A DNA stretch of 58,151 nucleotides from Hominimerdicola alba (GTDB taxonomy: Bacteria; Bacillota; Clostridia; Oscillospirales; Ruminococcaceae), in NCBI RefSeq assembly GCF_900112155.1, contig NZ_FOKQ01000027.1, positions 1 to 58,151 of the forward strand, written 5' to 3'. The notes under the pieces were generated by a model. The model saw only the letters and a program-made list of their open reading frames with translations, ran no database searches and had not been told where the DNA came from. Shown piece by piece: positions 1 to 7,914 of the stretch; the first letter of the stretch is position 1; each line of letters opens with the position of its first letter. A program made the translations under genes and the position numbers.

Positions 1-180
1 GAGGGCGACGGATTTATCATGCTGTACAAAAGGCTTGAGAATGGAAAATTCAACTGGCCGCGCAATGAGCAGGAGGTAAGAAACTTAAGCCGCGAGCAGT
101 TTGTATGGCTATTGCAGGGACTATCCGTTGACCAGCCAAAGGCGATAAAAACTATCGAGGGCGGCATCGATTTTTACTGA
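1..180 (+). CDS. IS66 family accessory protein TnpB, C-terminal part
   Basis: The frame is open from base 1 and stops with TGA at 178-180. The 59 visible residues include GFIMLYKRLENGKFNWP and LLQGLSVDQPKAI, typical of the C-terminus of the IS66 Orf2 (TnpB) protein, which acts with the large transposase by an ill-defined mechanism. The start and N-terminal half lie outside the window. A 138-base gap separates it from the transposase. Confidence 0.8.
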   Translation, partial: EGDGFIMLYKRLENGKFNWPRNEQEVRNLSREQFVWLLQGLSVDQPKAIKTIEGGIDFY

Positions 181-318
181 AAAACTGCACATATTTATCT
201 ATGAAATTTCTCTGAAATAATGACTTAAAAAGCGCTCTTTTCCTTGATTTTTCGGGCGTTTTGTGGTATAATATAAGTATCGCAAAGCACTGATTTTTCA
301 AGGAAAGGAGCATTTTTT

Positions 319-1965
319 ATGACGTATGAAGAACTGAAAAAAGCATACGAAGAAATGTCAAAAAAGTGCGCTTTGCTTGAAAAAGAAAACGAGAAAAAAG
401 ATGAGACCATAGAGCATCTTGAAGAACTTCTTCTGAAAAGAAACAAGATGCTTTTCGGGCGTAAAAGCGAGAAGTCAAAATATTTGCAGTGTGACGGTCA
501 GGAGAGCTTTGAAGGCGTGTTCAACGAAGCCGAAATGCTTTCCGATGAAACTGCGGAAGAACCGACAGAGGAAACCATCGTTGTAAAAAGAAAGTCCCAA
601 AAGACCGGTGAACACCGCGGCAAAAATAAGCTCAGAGAAGATCTTCCCAAAGAGAAGATCGTATCGAAGCTGCCCGAAAACAAGTGTAACTGTGCTGTTT
701 GCGGCAGTAAGCTCAAGGTCATCAAGGAAGAATTTCTGACAAGCAAACTTGTGTATATCCCCGAACAGCTGAAAATGCGTGAGTTTTACAGAACGGTGTA
801 CAAGTGTGAATGCTGCGATAAAAATGGCGAGGATCCCCATATCGTCAAATCCGAAAACCCTACTCCCGCACAGGTCATACCGAAGGGTCTGCCGGATCAA
901 ACGCTTGTTGCGGATATAATGCAGAGAAAATATCAGCTTGGTACTCCGCTTGACCGTCAGGAAAAATACTGGGCGGCACAGGGGGTATATCTCAGCCGCA
1001 CTTCAATGGCAAACTGGGTGATCGAGGGTTCAAAATGGTTTGAGCCTGTTATTGATATGCTCTGGAAATATTCGTATAAAGAGCCTGTCCTGAATGCCGA
1101 TGAAACGACATCGAGAACTTTGAAAACCGATAAAGGCAAAAAAATAGACAAGCTGGGTCAGATGTGGATATGCTCGACAGGCAGAGCCGCAAAGAAAAAA
1201 ATTGCAATATACGAGTACCGTGACAGTCGCACAAAGGCTGTTGCCGAGGAGCTTTACTATGGCTATACGGGCATATTGCAGACTGACGGATTTCAGTCCT
1301 ATGGCAGCGGCAGCTATACGAGAGTCGGCTGCTGGTCGCATGCACGCAGGAAGCTGATCGACTGCATACCCGAAAAGCACAAAAAGAGCAAAGCGGCGAT
1401 TGCTGTGGGTATGATCGACAAGATGTTCAAATACGAACGGGAGGCGAGAAAGGAAGACTATTCGGACGAACAGCTGCTTGAGATGCGTCGGGAAAAGATC
1501 GCCCCTCTTGTAGATGAGTTCTACAAATTCATAGACAGCCTTCACCCCGGCAATGGTTCACACTTAGCCGAGGCGGTTAATTATGCCCGAAATCAGAAAG
1601 CAGCACTGACTGTTTTCCTAAATAATCCACTTGTGGATATGAGCAACAATCTTGCAGAGAGAACAGTCAAGCCTTATATTATTGCAAGGAAGAATTTTCT
1701 TTTCAGCTGTACCGAGAAGGGTGCTCACGCAAGCGCGGCGGTTATGACAATTATCGAGACAGCTAAGCGAAATGGTCTTGATGTGTACGGGTATCTCCTG
1801 CATCTGCTGACAGAGCTGCCGAAGTACGGTCATACTCCGACAAGGGAACAGCTTGAAGCTCTGATGCCGTGGAGCGACAGCCTGCCTGATTTCTGCAAGA
1901 AAAAGTATAGTCAGGTAGAGTCAGTTACAATACCGGAAATGAGTCTATGCAAAGCAAAGGTGTAG
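319..1965 (+). CDS. IS66 family transposase (TnpC)
   Basis: A 548-residue DDE transposase, full length for the family. Order of parts: N-terminal coiled coil rich in Glu and Lys (about 1-50), a cysteine cluster zinc-finger (C123, C125, C128 and C163, C165, C166), then the DDE catalytic core with D261 (NADETTS), D323 (QTDGFQSYG) and the glutamate in NNLAERTVKP, and the IS66 C-terminal tail. The ribosome site AAGGAG is 9 bases before the ATG at 319. The frame is intact, so the enzyme may be active. It moves the surrounding IS66 element by cut-and-paste. Confidence 0.93.
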   Translation: MTYEELKKAYEEMSKKCALLEKENEKKDETIEHLEELLLKRNKMLFGRKSEKSKYLQCDGQESFEGVFNEAEMLSDETAEEPTEETIVVKRKSQKTGEHRGKNKLREDLPKEKIVSKLPENKCNCAVCGSKLKVIKEEFLTSKLVYIPEQLKMREFYRTVYKCECCDKNGEDPHIVKSENPTPAQVIPKGLPDQTLVADIMQRKYQLGTPLDRQEKYWAAQGVYLSRTSMANWVIEGSKWFEPVIDMLWKYSYKEPVLNADETTSRTLKTDKGKKIDKLGQMWICSTGRAAKKKIAIYEYRDSRTKAVAEELYYGYTGILQTDGFQSYGSGSYTRVGCWSHARRKLIDCIPEKHKKSKAAIAVGMIDKMFKYEREARKEDYSDEQLLEMRREKIAPLVDEFYKFIDSLHPGNGSHLAEAVNYARNQKAALTVFLNNPLVDMSNNLAERTVKPYIIARKNFLFSCTEKGAHASAAVMTIIETAKRNGLDVYGYLLHLLTELPKYGHTPTREQLEALMPWSDSLPDFCKKKYSQVESVTIPEMSLCKAKV

Positions 1966-2009
1966 TAAGGTGCAGTCAGGTATAGTTGTTTCCAGCATAT
2001 GATATACAG

Positions 2010-2044
2010 AAGAGCCGTGTTGTCAGTCAGCACGGCTCTTTTTG
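2010..2044 (+). terminator. Intrinsic terminator after IS66 transposase
   Basis: Ten-base-pair stem AAGAGCCGTG / CACGGCTCTT with an 11-base loop followed by a T run; it lies inside the IS right end, 45 bases after the transposase stop. Confidence 0.8.
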
Positions 2045-2096
2045 GTGGGAATAATTTTGGGGGTGGGATTGGTTGGCGGTTACAATGTAACCGCTA

Positions 2097-2133
2097 AAAA
2101 AAGAAAGACGGCTCAGTGTTCTCCGAGCCGTCT
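2097..2133 (-). terminator. Intrinsic terminator of the sigma/anti-sigma operon
   Basis: On the minus strand the stem GACGGCTC / GAGCCGTC is followed by a long T tract (TTTCTTTTTTT). It lies 44 bases beyond the anti-sigma stop codon. Confidence 0.8.
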
Positions 2134-2176
2134 GTTTCAAATCTATTCGAGAGCCTCAATCAAATAGAAATATACC

Positions 2177-3175
2177 TTATCTGGTATAGCGTATACCGTC
2201 GATCTCAACGGCGGCAATTTCCGATACCTTATGAATAATGGTTGCATTTTCATCATTACACGGCACATCGGACGCAAGAAATTCAAAGATGTTGCCGCTT
2301 CGTTCCGAATTATAATCACTCATGACAGACTGCAAGTCTTCCTCTGTACCGTCAGTGTAAACCAGCTTATAGGACGATTTCGCTGCTGTATTTACAACAT
2401 ATTTTTCATCAGTTGTATCCGGTGCAAAGCTGCTCGGTCTGATTAGTTCAAAATCCGAAAGCATGATCTGTTCGCCGTTTTCTGCGGTCAGCGTCCTACA
2501 TTCGCAGTTCTGCGTGAAGTCGAATGCAACAATCATGCCGTCAAGCAGTTCTCTGCCGGCTTTCTTCGACGCAAAAACATAATCAGTTTCATTCGGCATT
2601 GCAAATCTCATGTAAAGTGTACTTCCGTTCCAATCCTCTGTATTCGGAAAGTTTATCTCATACCGGCATTGATTCGAGGGCAGGTCAGAGTCTTTCCACA
2701 TACTCATGCCGCCGTAACCCGAAAGAAACTTGCCGTCATATGTTCTCTCCTCCGGATCAATTTCAAGTGCATTGCCTTCTGCGTCGCATACGATCTCCGG
2801 AATGAAACCATAGTCGTGCGGGAAAGTGTATGCAGGATCATGTGCTTCAATCGTAACAACCGCTAGTGCCGAATGACCGTCATACAGCATCGTGTCGATC
2901 GTGAGCGTTGCCTTGTCATTGGAAAAGCTCTGCGGTGCAGAATAACCGGATTCCATCAAAACCTGTTCGCCGCTGACACCGATGTATTTCTGCACAGACT
3001 CTTTGTGATACAGCTCGTATGCGTAAGCTACTATAGGCAGACACACGGCAGTCGCAGTAATTGCTGCGAGTGCAGGAAAAGACTTTTTGACTTTAGTCCT
3101 TTTCGCTCGCTGTTCTGTTTCATATTCATCAATACGCTTATGAATGTCTCTGATCATCTCTTCACGTTTTTTCAT
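2177..3175 (-). CDS. Probable membrane anti-sigma factor (DUF4179-like)
   Basis: 332 residues from the chosen ATG at 3175, which has GGAGGG just upstream; a longer frame reaches 3253 but overlaps the sigma gene with no ribosome site. The N-terminus (about 1-30) is a charged cytoplasmic segment, followed by one membrane helix near 33-52 (FPALAAITATAVCLPIVAYAY) and a large outer domain of about 270 residues. It overlaps the upstream ECF sigma gene by 14 bases, so the two are translationally coupled. Gene order and topology suggest it holds the sigma factor at the membrane until a signal is sensed outside. No canonical zinc HxxxCxxC motif was seen, and the signal is unknown. Confidence 0.7.
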   Translation of the reverse strand: MKKREEMIRDIHKRIDEYETEQRAKRTKVKKSFPALAAITATAVCLPIVAYAYELYHKESVQKYIGVSGEQVLMESGYSAPQSFSNDKATLTIDTMLYDGHSALAVVTIEAHDPAYTFPHDYGFIPEIVCDAEGNALEIDPEERTYDGKFLSGYGGMSMWKDSDLPSNQCRYEINFPNTEDWNGSTLYMRFAMPNETDYVFASKKAGRELLDGMIVAFDFTQNCECRTLTAENGEQIMLSDFELIRPSSFAPDTTDEKYVVNTAAKSSYKLVYTDGTEEDLQSVMSDYNSERSGNIFEFLASDVPCNDENATIIHKVSEIAAVEIDGIRYTR

Positions 3176-3722
3176 AATCAAAACCCTCCATTTCAAGTTG
3201 TGAGCGCAGTGATTTCTTCGCTCGGTACAGAATAGACTCCACACTTCGGACACTCTTTTTCATGACAATCGCGGCTTCTTTACTTGTCAACCCCTCAAAA
3301 TATGTCAGCCACAGTATCTGCTGATATTCAGGATTGAGCTTTCGCATTGCTCTGTGTACCATGATTTGCTGTTCCTTTTTGATATAGGCATCTTCTACAG
3401 CTTCCTCATCACTGCTCAGCTCAGAAATCTCCTCAATCGGAACAGCAGAATACTTTGCGGCCTTTTTCAGGTGCTTCAGCGCAAGGTTTCGTCCTATCGT
3501 ATAGAGCCATGTCTTAAAAGAACTGTTTCCTTTGTATTTTGGCTTTTTCGTACCAAGCAAAACGAAAGTATCCTCTGTAAGCTCTTCCGCCGTCCAAATG
3601 TTTCCGACTATACTTGTCAGGTACAGCATCAGACCATCGCTGTAATCCATAATAATTTCATCTAAGCCAGAATCATCGCCATTGTCACGGAAACGGCGGT
3701 AGCTACTTGCACCGTTATCCAT
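3162..3722 (-). CDS. ECF-type RNA polymerase sigma factor
   Basis: 186 residues from ATG 3722, chosen because AGGAAGGAG sits 7 bases before it. Region 2 is seen in YLTSIVGNIWTAEELTEDTF and KTWLYTIGRNLALKHLKK. Region 4 contains LNPEYQQILWLTYFEGLTSK and a helix-turn-helix with SVRSVESILYRAKKSL. It is the first gene of a two-gene operon with its probable anti-sigma factor. Such factors direct RNA polymerase to a small stress or envelope regulon; the target promoters cannot be read from this window. Confidence 0.9.
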   Translation of the reverse strand: MDNGASSYRRFRDNGDDSGLDEIIMDYSDGLMLYLTSIVGNIWTAEELTEDTFVLLGTKKPKYKGNSSFKTWLYTIGRNLALKHLKKAAKYSAVPIEEISELSSDEEAVEDAYIKKEQQIMVHRAMRKLNPEYQQILWLTYFEGLTSKEAAIVMKKSVRSVESILYRAKKSLRSQLEMEGFDYEKT

Positions 3723-4017
3723 CGACAAACTCCTTCCTGAAAGCATTATCTGCTGCCTTCACTTATTAGATACCAATTGTCTCTGAAACTACGCGCTCAA
3801 TTATGTGTTTTTTTTGAGAAATATTGATGTTTGTGTAATGTGCTGTAATTGCAGTTTTGATTTTATCACCTTTGAATAATACTGTCAAGGTGAAATGGCT
3901 CTCAGACGAACGGAAATGCCCCTCAGAGCCTTCCGAGCCTGCGGAGCGGAAAACTTAACCGATGAAAACAGCGACCCCTGAGAATCGTTCTCAGAGGTCG
4001 TTTGAAGTAATTGTGTC
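3723..4017. other. Intergenic stretch with a 13-bp hairpin
   Basis: No gene seen. It must hold the promoter of the sigma gene on the minus strand, but no clear box pair was recognised. A hairpin at 3972-4000 has 13-base arms (CGACCCCTGAGAA against TTCTCAGAGGTCG, one mismatch) around a TCG loop, without a clean T tract on either side. Confidence 0.5.
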
Positions 4018-4172
4018 GTAAGCGTATAACACCCCGCATCATAAAAGCAAACTGCCGGGCAGCTAACACCCGGCTGTAACATCATATTCTGGCTTTGATT
4101 TCTCCATTTCTCTTTGCGTCCATGTATATATCTTTGAAATCAGCTTTGCTGTGCGGAGGGTTATACGCTTAC
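4018..4172. repeat. Miniature IS66-like element (MITE candidate)
   Basis: A 155-bp segment bounded by 20-bp imperfect inverted repeats. The left end is GTAAGCGTATAACACCCCGC (4018-4037). The right end is its complement with two differences (4153-4172). Ends starting GTAA are typical of IS66. It carries no gene. The flanking 8 bases do not match each other, so no target duplication survives. Confidence 0.6.
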
Positions 4173-4173
4173 G

Positions 4174-4218
4174 GAAAAAAAGGAAAAATCAGGCATCCGC
4201 GCTTTGCAGATGCCTGAT
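4174..4218 (-). terminator. Orphan minus-strand terminator
   Basis: On the minus strand, arms ATCAGGCATC and GATGCCTGAT (10 bp) enclose an 11-base loop and are followed by TTTTTCCTTTTTTT. No minus-strand gene ends here any more, which suggests that the gene it served was lost by rearrangement. Confidence 0.6.
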
Positions 4219-4246
4219 CAGTCAGTTTGTTTTACGATGTTTTTTC

Positions 4247-4741
4247 ATGGACAAAATACGGTATCTGTCCTTGACAGGATACGTTCACTTTTGGATGACA
4301 TTTTGGAGGAGCGGTGACAGTGAGTATTTTTATCAGTGTTACTCTATGGCTGATATTCTTTTTTCAGTTTTACACTTTTTGTCAATCAACGATTATAAGT
4401 ATAACAGATGCGAACATTGTGGTAGATATTTTGCTACTACCAATCTAAAAAACTTGTATTGTGACAGAAAAAGCGATTATCCTCATTTTGAAAAGCTAAC
4501 TTGTTATGAAGCGGTAAAACGAATACGTCAAGATATCCAGAGAAAGCATAGGCAAATATACAAAAACCTCTCAGCCAATTACCTTCCCGAACAACTTAAC
4601 AAATTTGAAAGTGAATATATAAAATCTCTTGAGGAGTTAAAAAAACAATCCAATTATACAAATATAGATAACTGCTATAAACTGCTTGACAAAAACAGGT
4701 GGTACACAAAAAAATCTATTAGAGTTGTAGGCAAAAAGTAA
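4247..4741 (+). pseudogene. C-terminal remnant of a zinc-ribbon protein (DUF6076-like)
   Basis: An open frame of 164 residues from ATG 4247; the frame continues upstream through a terminator hairpin and the MITE end, so the true N-terminus is probably gone. It carries CEHCGRYFATTNLKNLYC, a Cys-x2-Cys...Cys metal-site pattern, followed by a basic helical tail. This resembles the C-terminal part of larger DUF6076-type proteins of unknown role. No ribosome site precedes the ATG. I treat it as a 3' fragment left by insertion or deletion. Confidence 0.5.
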
Positions 4742-4761
4742 TTTTTCATCATTGATTATAC

Positions 4762-4796
4762 AGAAAAAGGCGACCACCATAAATAGTGATCGCCAC
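4762..4796 (-). terminator. Intrinsic terminator of DUF262 gene
   Basis: Minus strand: GGCGATCAC / GTGGTCGCC (9 bp, one mismatch) followed by TTTTTC; 82 bases beyond the DUF262 stop. Confidence 0.7.
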
Positions 4797-4877
4797 TTTG
4801 TATATTTCCCAAATAGAGAATTATTCTGAAAAATATAATACTATTAGTCCATATTTGGAATAGAAAAATATTGACTA

Positions 4878-6038
4878 TTATTTGTTCTCGATTAATTTAG
4901 TGTAGATTTCTCTACGCTCCGAGTTTGTCTTATTTGTAAAATCTACAGTATTGTACCATGAAACTAAGTATTCTTTTTGAGTGTCGGATAAATCCAATCC
5001 ATTAAAAGCAAAATATCCAATCATATAATTAATATAATCAATTCGGTCAGGTTTTTTTAAAGTGTTGATTTCAATAAAATCCAATACCTTATCCTCTAAT
5101 TGAAGAGTTAAATCAAGACATTTTTTCAATGCATCTGGATGCATAACGCACAACTGATTCTCTTTTGTATCTGAGGGGATAGGTGCATAATTCATACTGT
5201 GAGCCTTTTCAGATACTATTTCATAAGAAGGATTTAATGCAGCTATAGGATACGATACCGTAGTTTTTTCAGGTGTAAAGAAATCATATCCCACCTCAAT
5301 TAAGCGGTTGTTGAAAACACTTGTATACTGTTTATAGATATCAATTCCATACATTTTCAATTTTGAAAAACGCATTTGAATTATACTTACCCTACTGCCG
5401 GCATTATTAAGCACTTCAAACCACTCGATTTGCTCATCTTCACTTAGATCATCAGCTGAATTAATAGTGTAGTTGTAGTTTTTAATTTTACTTCTAACTT
5501 GAAGCAGCAGACTTGTTATTTCAGGCTTTCGGAGCGCACTTATTCTATTTGTGTACTCAAATAAAACAGAATCGGATTGGTTTAAGAGTATTCCGACAGG
5601 TATTTGATTATTTTTATATGCAACATCCGTTTTTATAAATCTGCCTTTAGAGATATCTAAAACAACATTTCTAAAATCATTATCATTTGTATATGCTTTA
5701 TAATTTGTTGTCAAACGCTGCTGACCATCTACAACAGAAAGTTGTCCTCGTTCAATTGATTCTATTATTTCTCTGTCTATAAACGATACCTGTGGAACGT
5801 ATTCCTGAGTATTGTTTACAACATTCATAGAAATAGGAGATACAGGTGCTTTACCTAGCAATTGGTAGTTTAACAATGCAATGCATTTATCAAGTGTCCA
5901 ACTTAAGTCACGCTGATATAACGGCAGCGATATCGCTTGCTTGGAAATCTTATCACACATATCAAATATAGACATTTGAGTGCTCTTTTTGGTAGGGTTC
6001 ATATCAGCTGCAGCTTGTAATTCTTTGTTTATCCTCAT
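4878..6038 (-). CDS. DUF262 (GmrSD N-domain type) protein of the defence island
   Basis: 386 residues from ATG 6038, preceded by AGGAGG at good spacing; the longer frame to 6083 has no ribosome site. The N-terminal DUF262 domain shows the family hallmarks LPLYQRDLSWTLDKC (about 38-52) and VDGQQRLTT (103-111), a ParB-like nucleotide-binding fold found in GmrSD and related restriction proteins. NNAGSRVSIIQMRFSKL continues the family pattern. No C-terminal HNH (DUF1524) nuclease motif is visible, so it is a DUF262-only protein. It is next to vsr and the restriction genes and has its own promoter. It may sense or hydrolyse nucleotides for the system; that role is inferred. Confidence 0.75.
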   Translation of the reverse strand: MRINKELQAAADMNPTKKSTQMSIFDMCDKISKQAISLPLYQRDLSWTLDKCIALLNYQLLGKAPVSPISMNVVNNTQEYVPQVSFIDREIIESIERGQLSVVDGQQRLTTNYKAYTNDNDFRNVVLDISKGRFIKTDVAYKNNQIPVGILLNQSDSVLFEYTNRISALRKPEITSLLLQVRSKIKNYNYTINSADDLSEDEQIEWFEVLNNAGSRVSIIQMRFSKLKMYGIDIYKQYTSVFNNRLIEVGYDFFTPEKTTVSYPIAALNPSYEIVSEKAHSMNYAPIPSDTKENQLCVMHPDALKKCLDLTLQLEDKVLDFIEINTLKKPDRIDYINYMIGYFAFNGLDLSDTQKEYLVSWYNTVDFTNKTNSERREIYTKLIENK

Positions 6039-6094
6039 AATAAGCCTCCTTTGTGTTGAGCTGCTTAAGTTAGCAGCTATCATCTTACATACAA

Positions 6095-6123
6095 ATTATA
6101 GCACATTATGTTTAGTTTGTCAA
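6095..6123 (-). promoter_or_regulatory. Promoter of the DUF262 gene
   Basis: Minus strand TTGACA (6118-6123), 17-base spacer, TATAAT (6095-6100): a perfect vegetative promoter. The -35 box overlaps the last codons of vsr. Confidence 0.8.
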
Positions 6124-6551
6124 GTGCTGCTACTCGAATTCGATATTATTTTCTTGTACAAATTATTTAAACTAACCTCTCTGTTGCGTTTTTTAAGCTC
6201 ACATTCCCATATAACGAGTACGTTCCAGCCTTTGTTTTGCAACTCAGTAATATTTCGTTTATCACGTTCTGCATTATTATTGATCTTATTATGCCAATAC
6301 TCAGTATTTGAAAGCGGCCAATGAAACTTTTCACATTCATGCCTGTGCCAAAAACACCCATTCACAAAAACCACTGTTTTATACTTACGCAAAACAATAT
6401 CTGGCTTCCCCGGCATATTCTTAACGTTTTTTCTATATCTCAGTCCTTTTGAAAACAAAAATTTTCTCACTGTTTCTTCGGGTTTTGAATTTATACTTCG
6501 TATATGGGACATATTCATGCTTCTTACTTCCTTTGAATGATTATCAGCCAT
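6120..6551 (-). CDS. vsr: Very short patch repair endonuclease (Vsr)
   Basis: 143 residues from ATG 6551, with GGGAGG 9 bases upstream (a TTG at 6560 is less likely). Vsr nicks DNA at T:G mismatches left when 5-methylcytosine deaminates, so it repairs damage caused by the partner methylase. Residues align position for position with E. coli Vsr: catalytic D51 (PGKPDIV) and H69, and zinc ligands C66, H71, C73 (GCFWHRHEC) and C117 (VIWECEL). It is divergent from the dcm gene, 243 bases away. The match is complete and the frame is intact. Confidence 0.95.
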   Translation of the reverse strand: MADNHSKEVRSMNMSHIRSINSKPEETVRKFLFSKGLRYRKNVKNMPGKPDIVLRKYKTVVFVNGCFWHRHECEKFHWPLSNTEYWHNKINNNAERDKRNITELQNKGWNVLVIWECELKKRNREVSLNNLYKKIISNSSSST

Positions 6552-6575
6552 AATATACAACCTCCCACGATAATC

Positions 6576-6604
6576 ATTATAGCACAGATAATAGATATAA
6601 TCAA
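6576..6604 (-). promoter_or_regulatory. Promoter of vsr
   Basis: Minus strand TTGATT (6599-6604), 17-base spacer, TATAAT (6576-6581), 24 bases before the vsr ATG. Confidence 0.7.
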
Positions 6605-6676
6605 TGATATCAAAAAGAAAAATGCCCTATTCTGTATTAACCAATAAACCGAAAATTCAAGATGCTCTATTGTGCA

Positions 6677-6700
6677 TTCAAACGAAATATAACGTTTGAA
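6677..6700. promoter_or_regulatory. Palindromic operator candidate before dcm
   Basis: Perfect 8-bp arms TTCAAACG and CGTTTGAA around an 8-base AT spacer, ending 12 bases before the dcm -35 box. The position suits a controller of methylase transcription; no controller (C-protein) gene is present in the island. Confidence 0.45.
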
Positions 6701-6712
6701 CACGCTCGGTTA

Positions 6713-6741
6713 TTGACAAATATGTGAAAAAGCGTTATAAT
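6713..6741 (+). promoter_or_regulatory. Promoter of the dcm-restriction operon
   Basis: TTGACA (6713-6718), 17-base spacer, TATAAT (6736-6741). It drives dcm and, with close gene spacing downstream, the two following genes. Confidence 0.8.
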
Positions 6742-6794
6742 ATTATAATGGTATTTTGCGTATTTTTATTAGTGATTTTTAAGGAGTGTCCACC

Positions 6795-7901
6795 ATGGAA
6801 AGTAAAACTTTAAAATATAGTCCTAAAGTAGTATCAATATTCTCAGGGTGCGGCGGTCTTGACCTTGGATTTCACTTAGAGGGATATGATACCATTTGGG
6901 CGAACGACTTTGCAGAGTGGGCTGTTAAGTCGTTTGAGGGATATTTTGGGAAAGTGATTCATTACGGGGATATTACACAAATCAATCCATATACAGATAA
7001 AAGCATTCCTGAATGCGATATGGTTCTCGGCGGATTCCCGTGTCAAGATTTCTCTATCATCTGGAAACAGCCTGGACTTAATGGTACAAGAGGCGGTCTG
7101 TTCCGTCACTTTGCAGAGTTTGTCGATGCTAAGAAACCTAAAGCATTTGTTGCCGAAAACGTCAAGGGTTTATTAACCGCAAACGGCGGTAAAGCCATTG
7201 AAACAATCTTAAAAGATTTTGAAAGCATCGCCCCTGGTTATGTAGTAAAACCGCACCTATACAATTTTGCTGAATACGGCGTTCCTCAGTTCAGAGAGCG
7301 TGTACTCATTGTTGGAATTAGAATAGATACAGGTTTTAATTTCATACATCCGCTTCCAACACACGGTCCGAACGGAAAAAAGCCCTATGTTACAGCAGGA
7401 CAAGCGCTGCAAGGGGTTGAAGAAGTTCCTACTAATAACGAAAAAATCAATATTAAAGAGAAAACCCGTCAGATGCTGGATTTAATTCCCGAAGGCGGTA
7501 ACTTTACGGATATACCCAAAGATCATCCTCTCTATGTTAAAGGTATGATTAGCCATGTTTACCGCCGTTTGAAGCTCGATGAACCTGCAAAAACAATTAT
7601 AGCTGCAGGCGGAGGCGGAACATGGGGCTATCATTATCCCGAACCGAGACCGCTTACAAACCGTGAACGAGCAAGACTTCAATCTTTTCCTGATGATTTT
7701 GTTTTTCAGGGAAGTGTTACAGAAGTCCGCAGGCAGATAGGCAACGCTGTTCCGCCGGAAGGTGTCAGACTTGTTGCAAGAAGACTCCTGCCATTGTTTA
7801 CAGGTGATTTTACGCCTGTTGACTTAAGAGAAGAATATGATAAAATGAAAGCAATGACTGTAAAGGAACGTTTAAGTTATGTAACAGAAGAAATGAATTA
7901 A
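6795..7901 (+). CDS. dcm: DNA (cytosine-5-)-methyltransferase
   Basis: 368 residues from ATG 6795; AAGGAG lies 8 bases upstream, and a GTG at 6786 falls inside that site and is not used. Motif I is FSGCGGLDLGF (SAM binding, about 16-26). Motif IV is GGFPCQDFS with the catalytic C83. Motif VI is ENVKGL (121-126), motif VIII is QFRERVLIVGIR and motif X is RQIGNAVPP near the C-terminus. The presence of a Vsr partner fits a C5-methylase. Its target sequence cannot be read, but the neighbouring nuclease is of the NgoFVII type, which recognises GCSGC in Neisseria. Confidence 0.95.
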   Translation: MESKTLKYSPKVVSIFSGCGGLDLGFHLEGYDTIWANDFAEWAVKSFEGYFGKVIHYGDITQINPYTDKSIPECDMVLGGFPCQDFSIIWKQPGLNGTRGGLFRHFAEFVDAKKPKAFVAENVKGLLTANGGKAIETILKDFESIAPGYVVKPHLYNFAEYGVPQFRERVLIVGIRIDTGFNFIHPLPTHGPNGKKPYVTAGQALQGVEEVPTNNEKINIKEKTRQMLDLIPEGGNFTDIPKDHPLYVKGMISHVYRRLKLDEPAKTIIAAGGGGTWGYHYPEPRPLTNRERARLQSFPDDFVFQGSVTEVRRQIGNAVPPEGVRLVARRLLPLFTGDFTPVDLREEYDKMKAMTVKERLSYVTEEMN

Positions 7902-7914
7902 TCAGGAGGTCAGT

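Larger units (their letters stand above)
1..2083 (+). mobile_element. IS66-family insertion sequence, left end outside window
   Basis: Holds the tail of the small accessory gene (tnpB type) and the complete large transposase (tnpC type) in the usual IS66 order. The right end is placed at about 2083: the sequence there reads into GGTTAC, so the inverted end begins GTAAC, and IS66 ends usually begin GTAA. The exact end and the 8-bp target duplication cannot be verified because the left end lies before base 1. Confidence 0.75.

Noticed and set aside
2231-3235. Plus-strand frames opposite the anti-sigma gene
   Set aside because: No ribosome sites and no recognisable domains; the minus-strand frame has clear signals and operon context.
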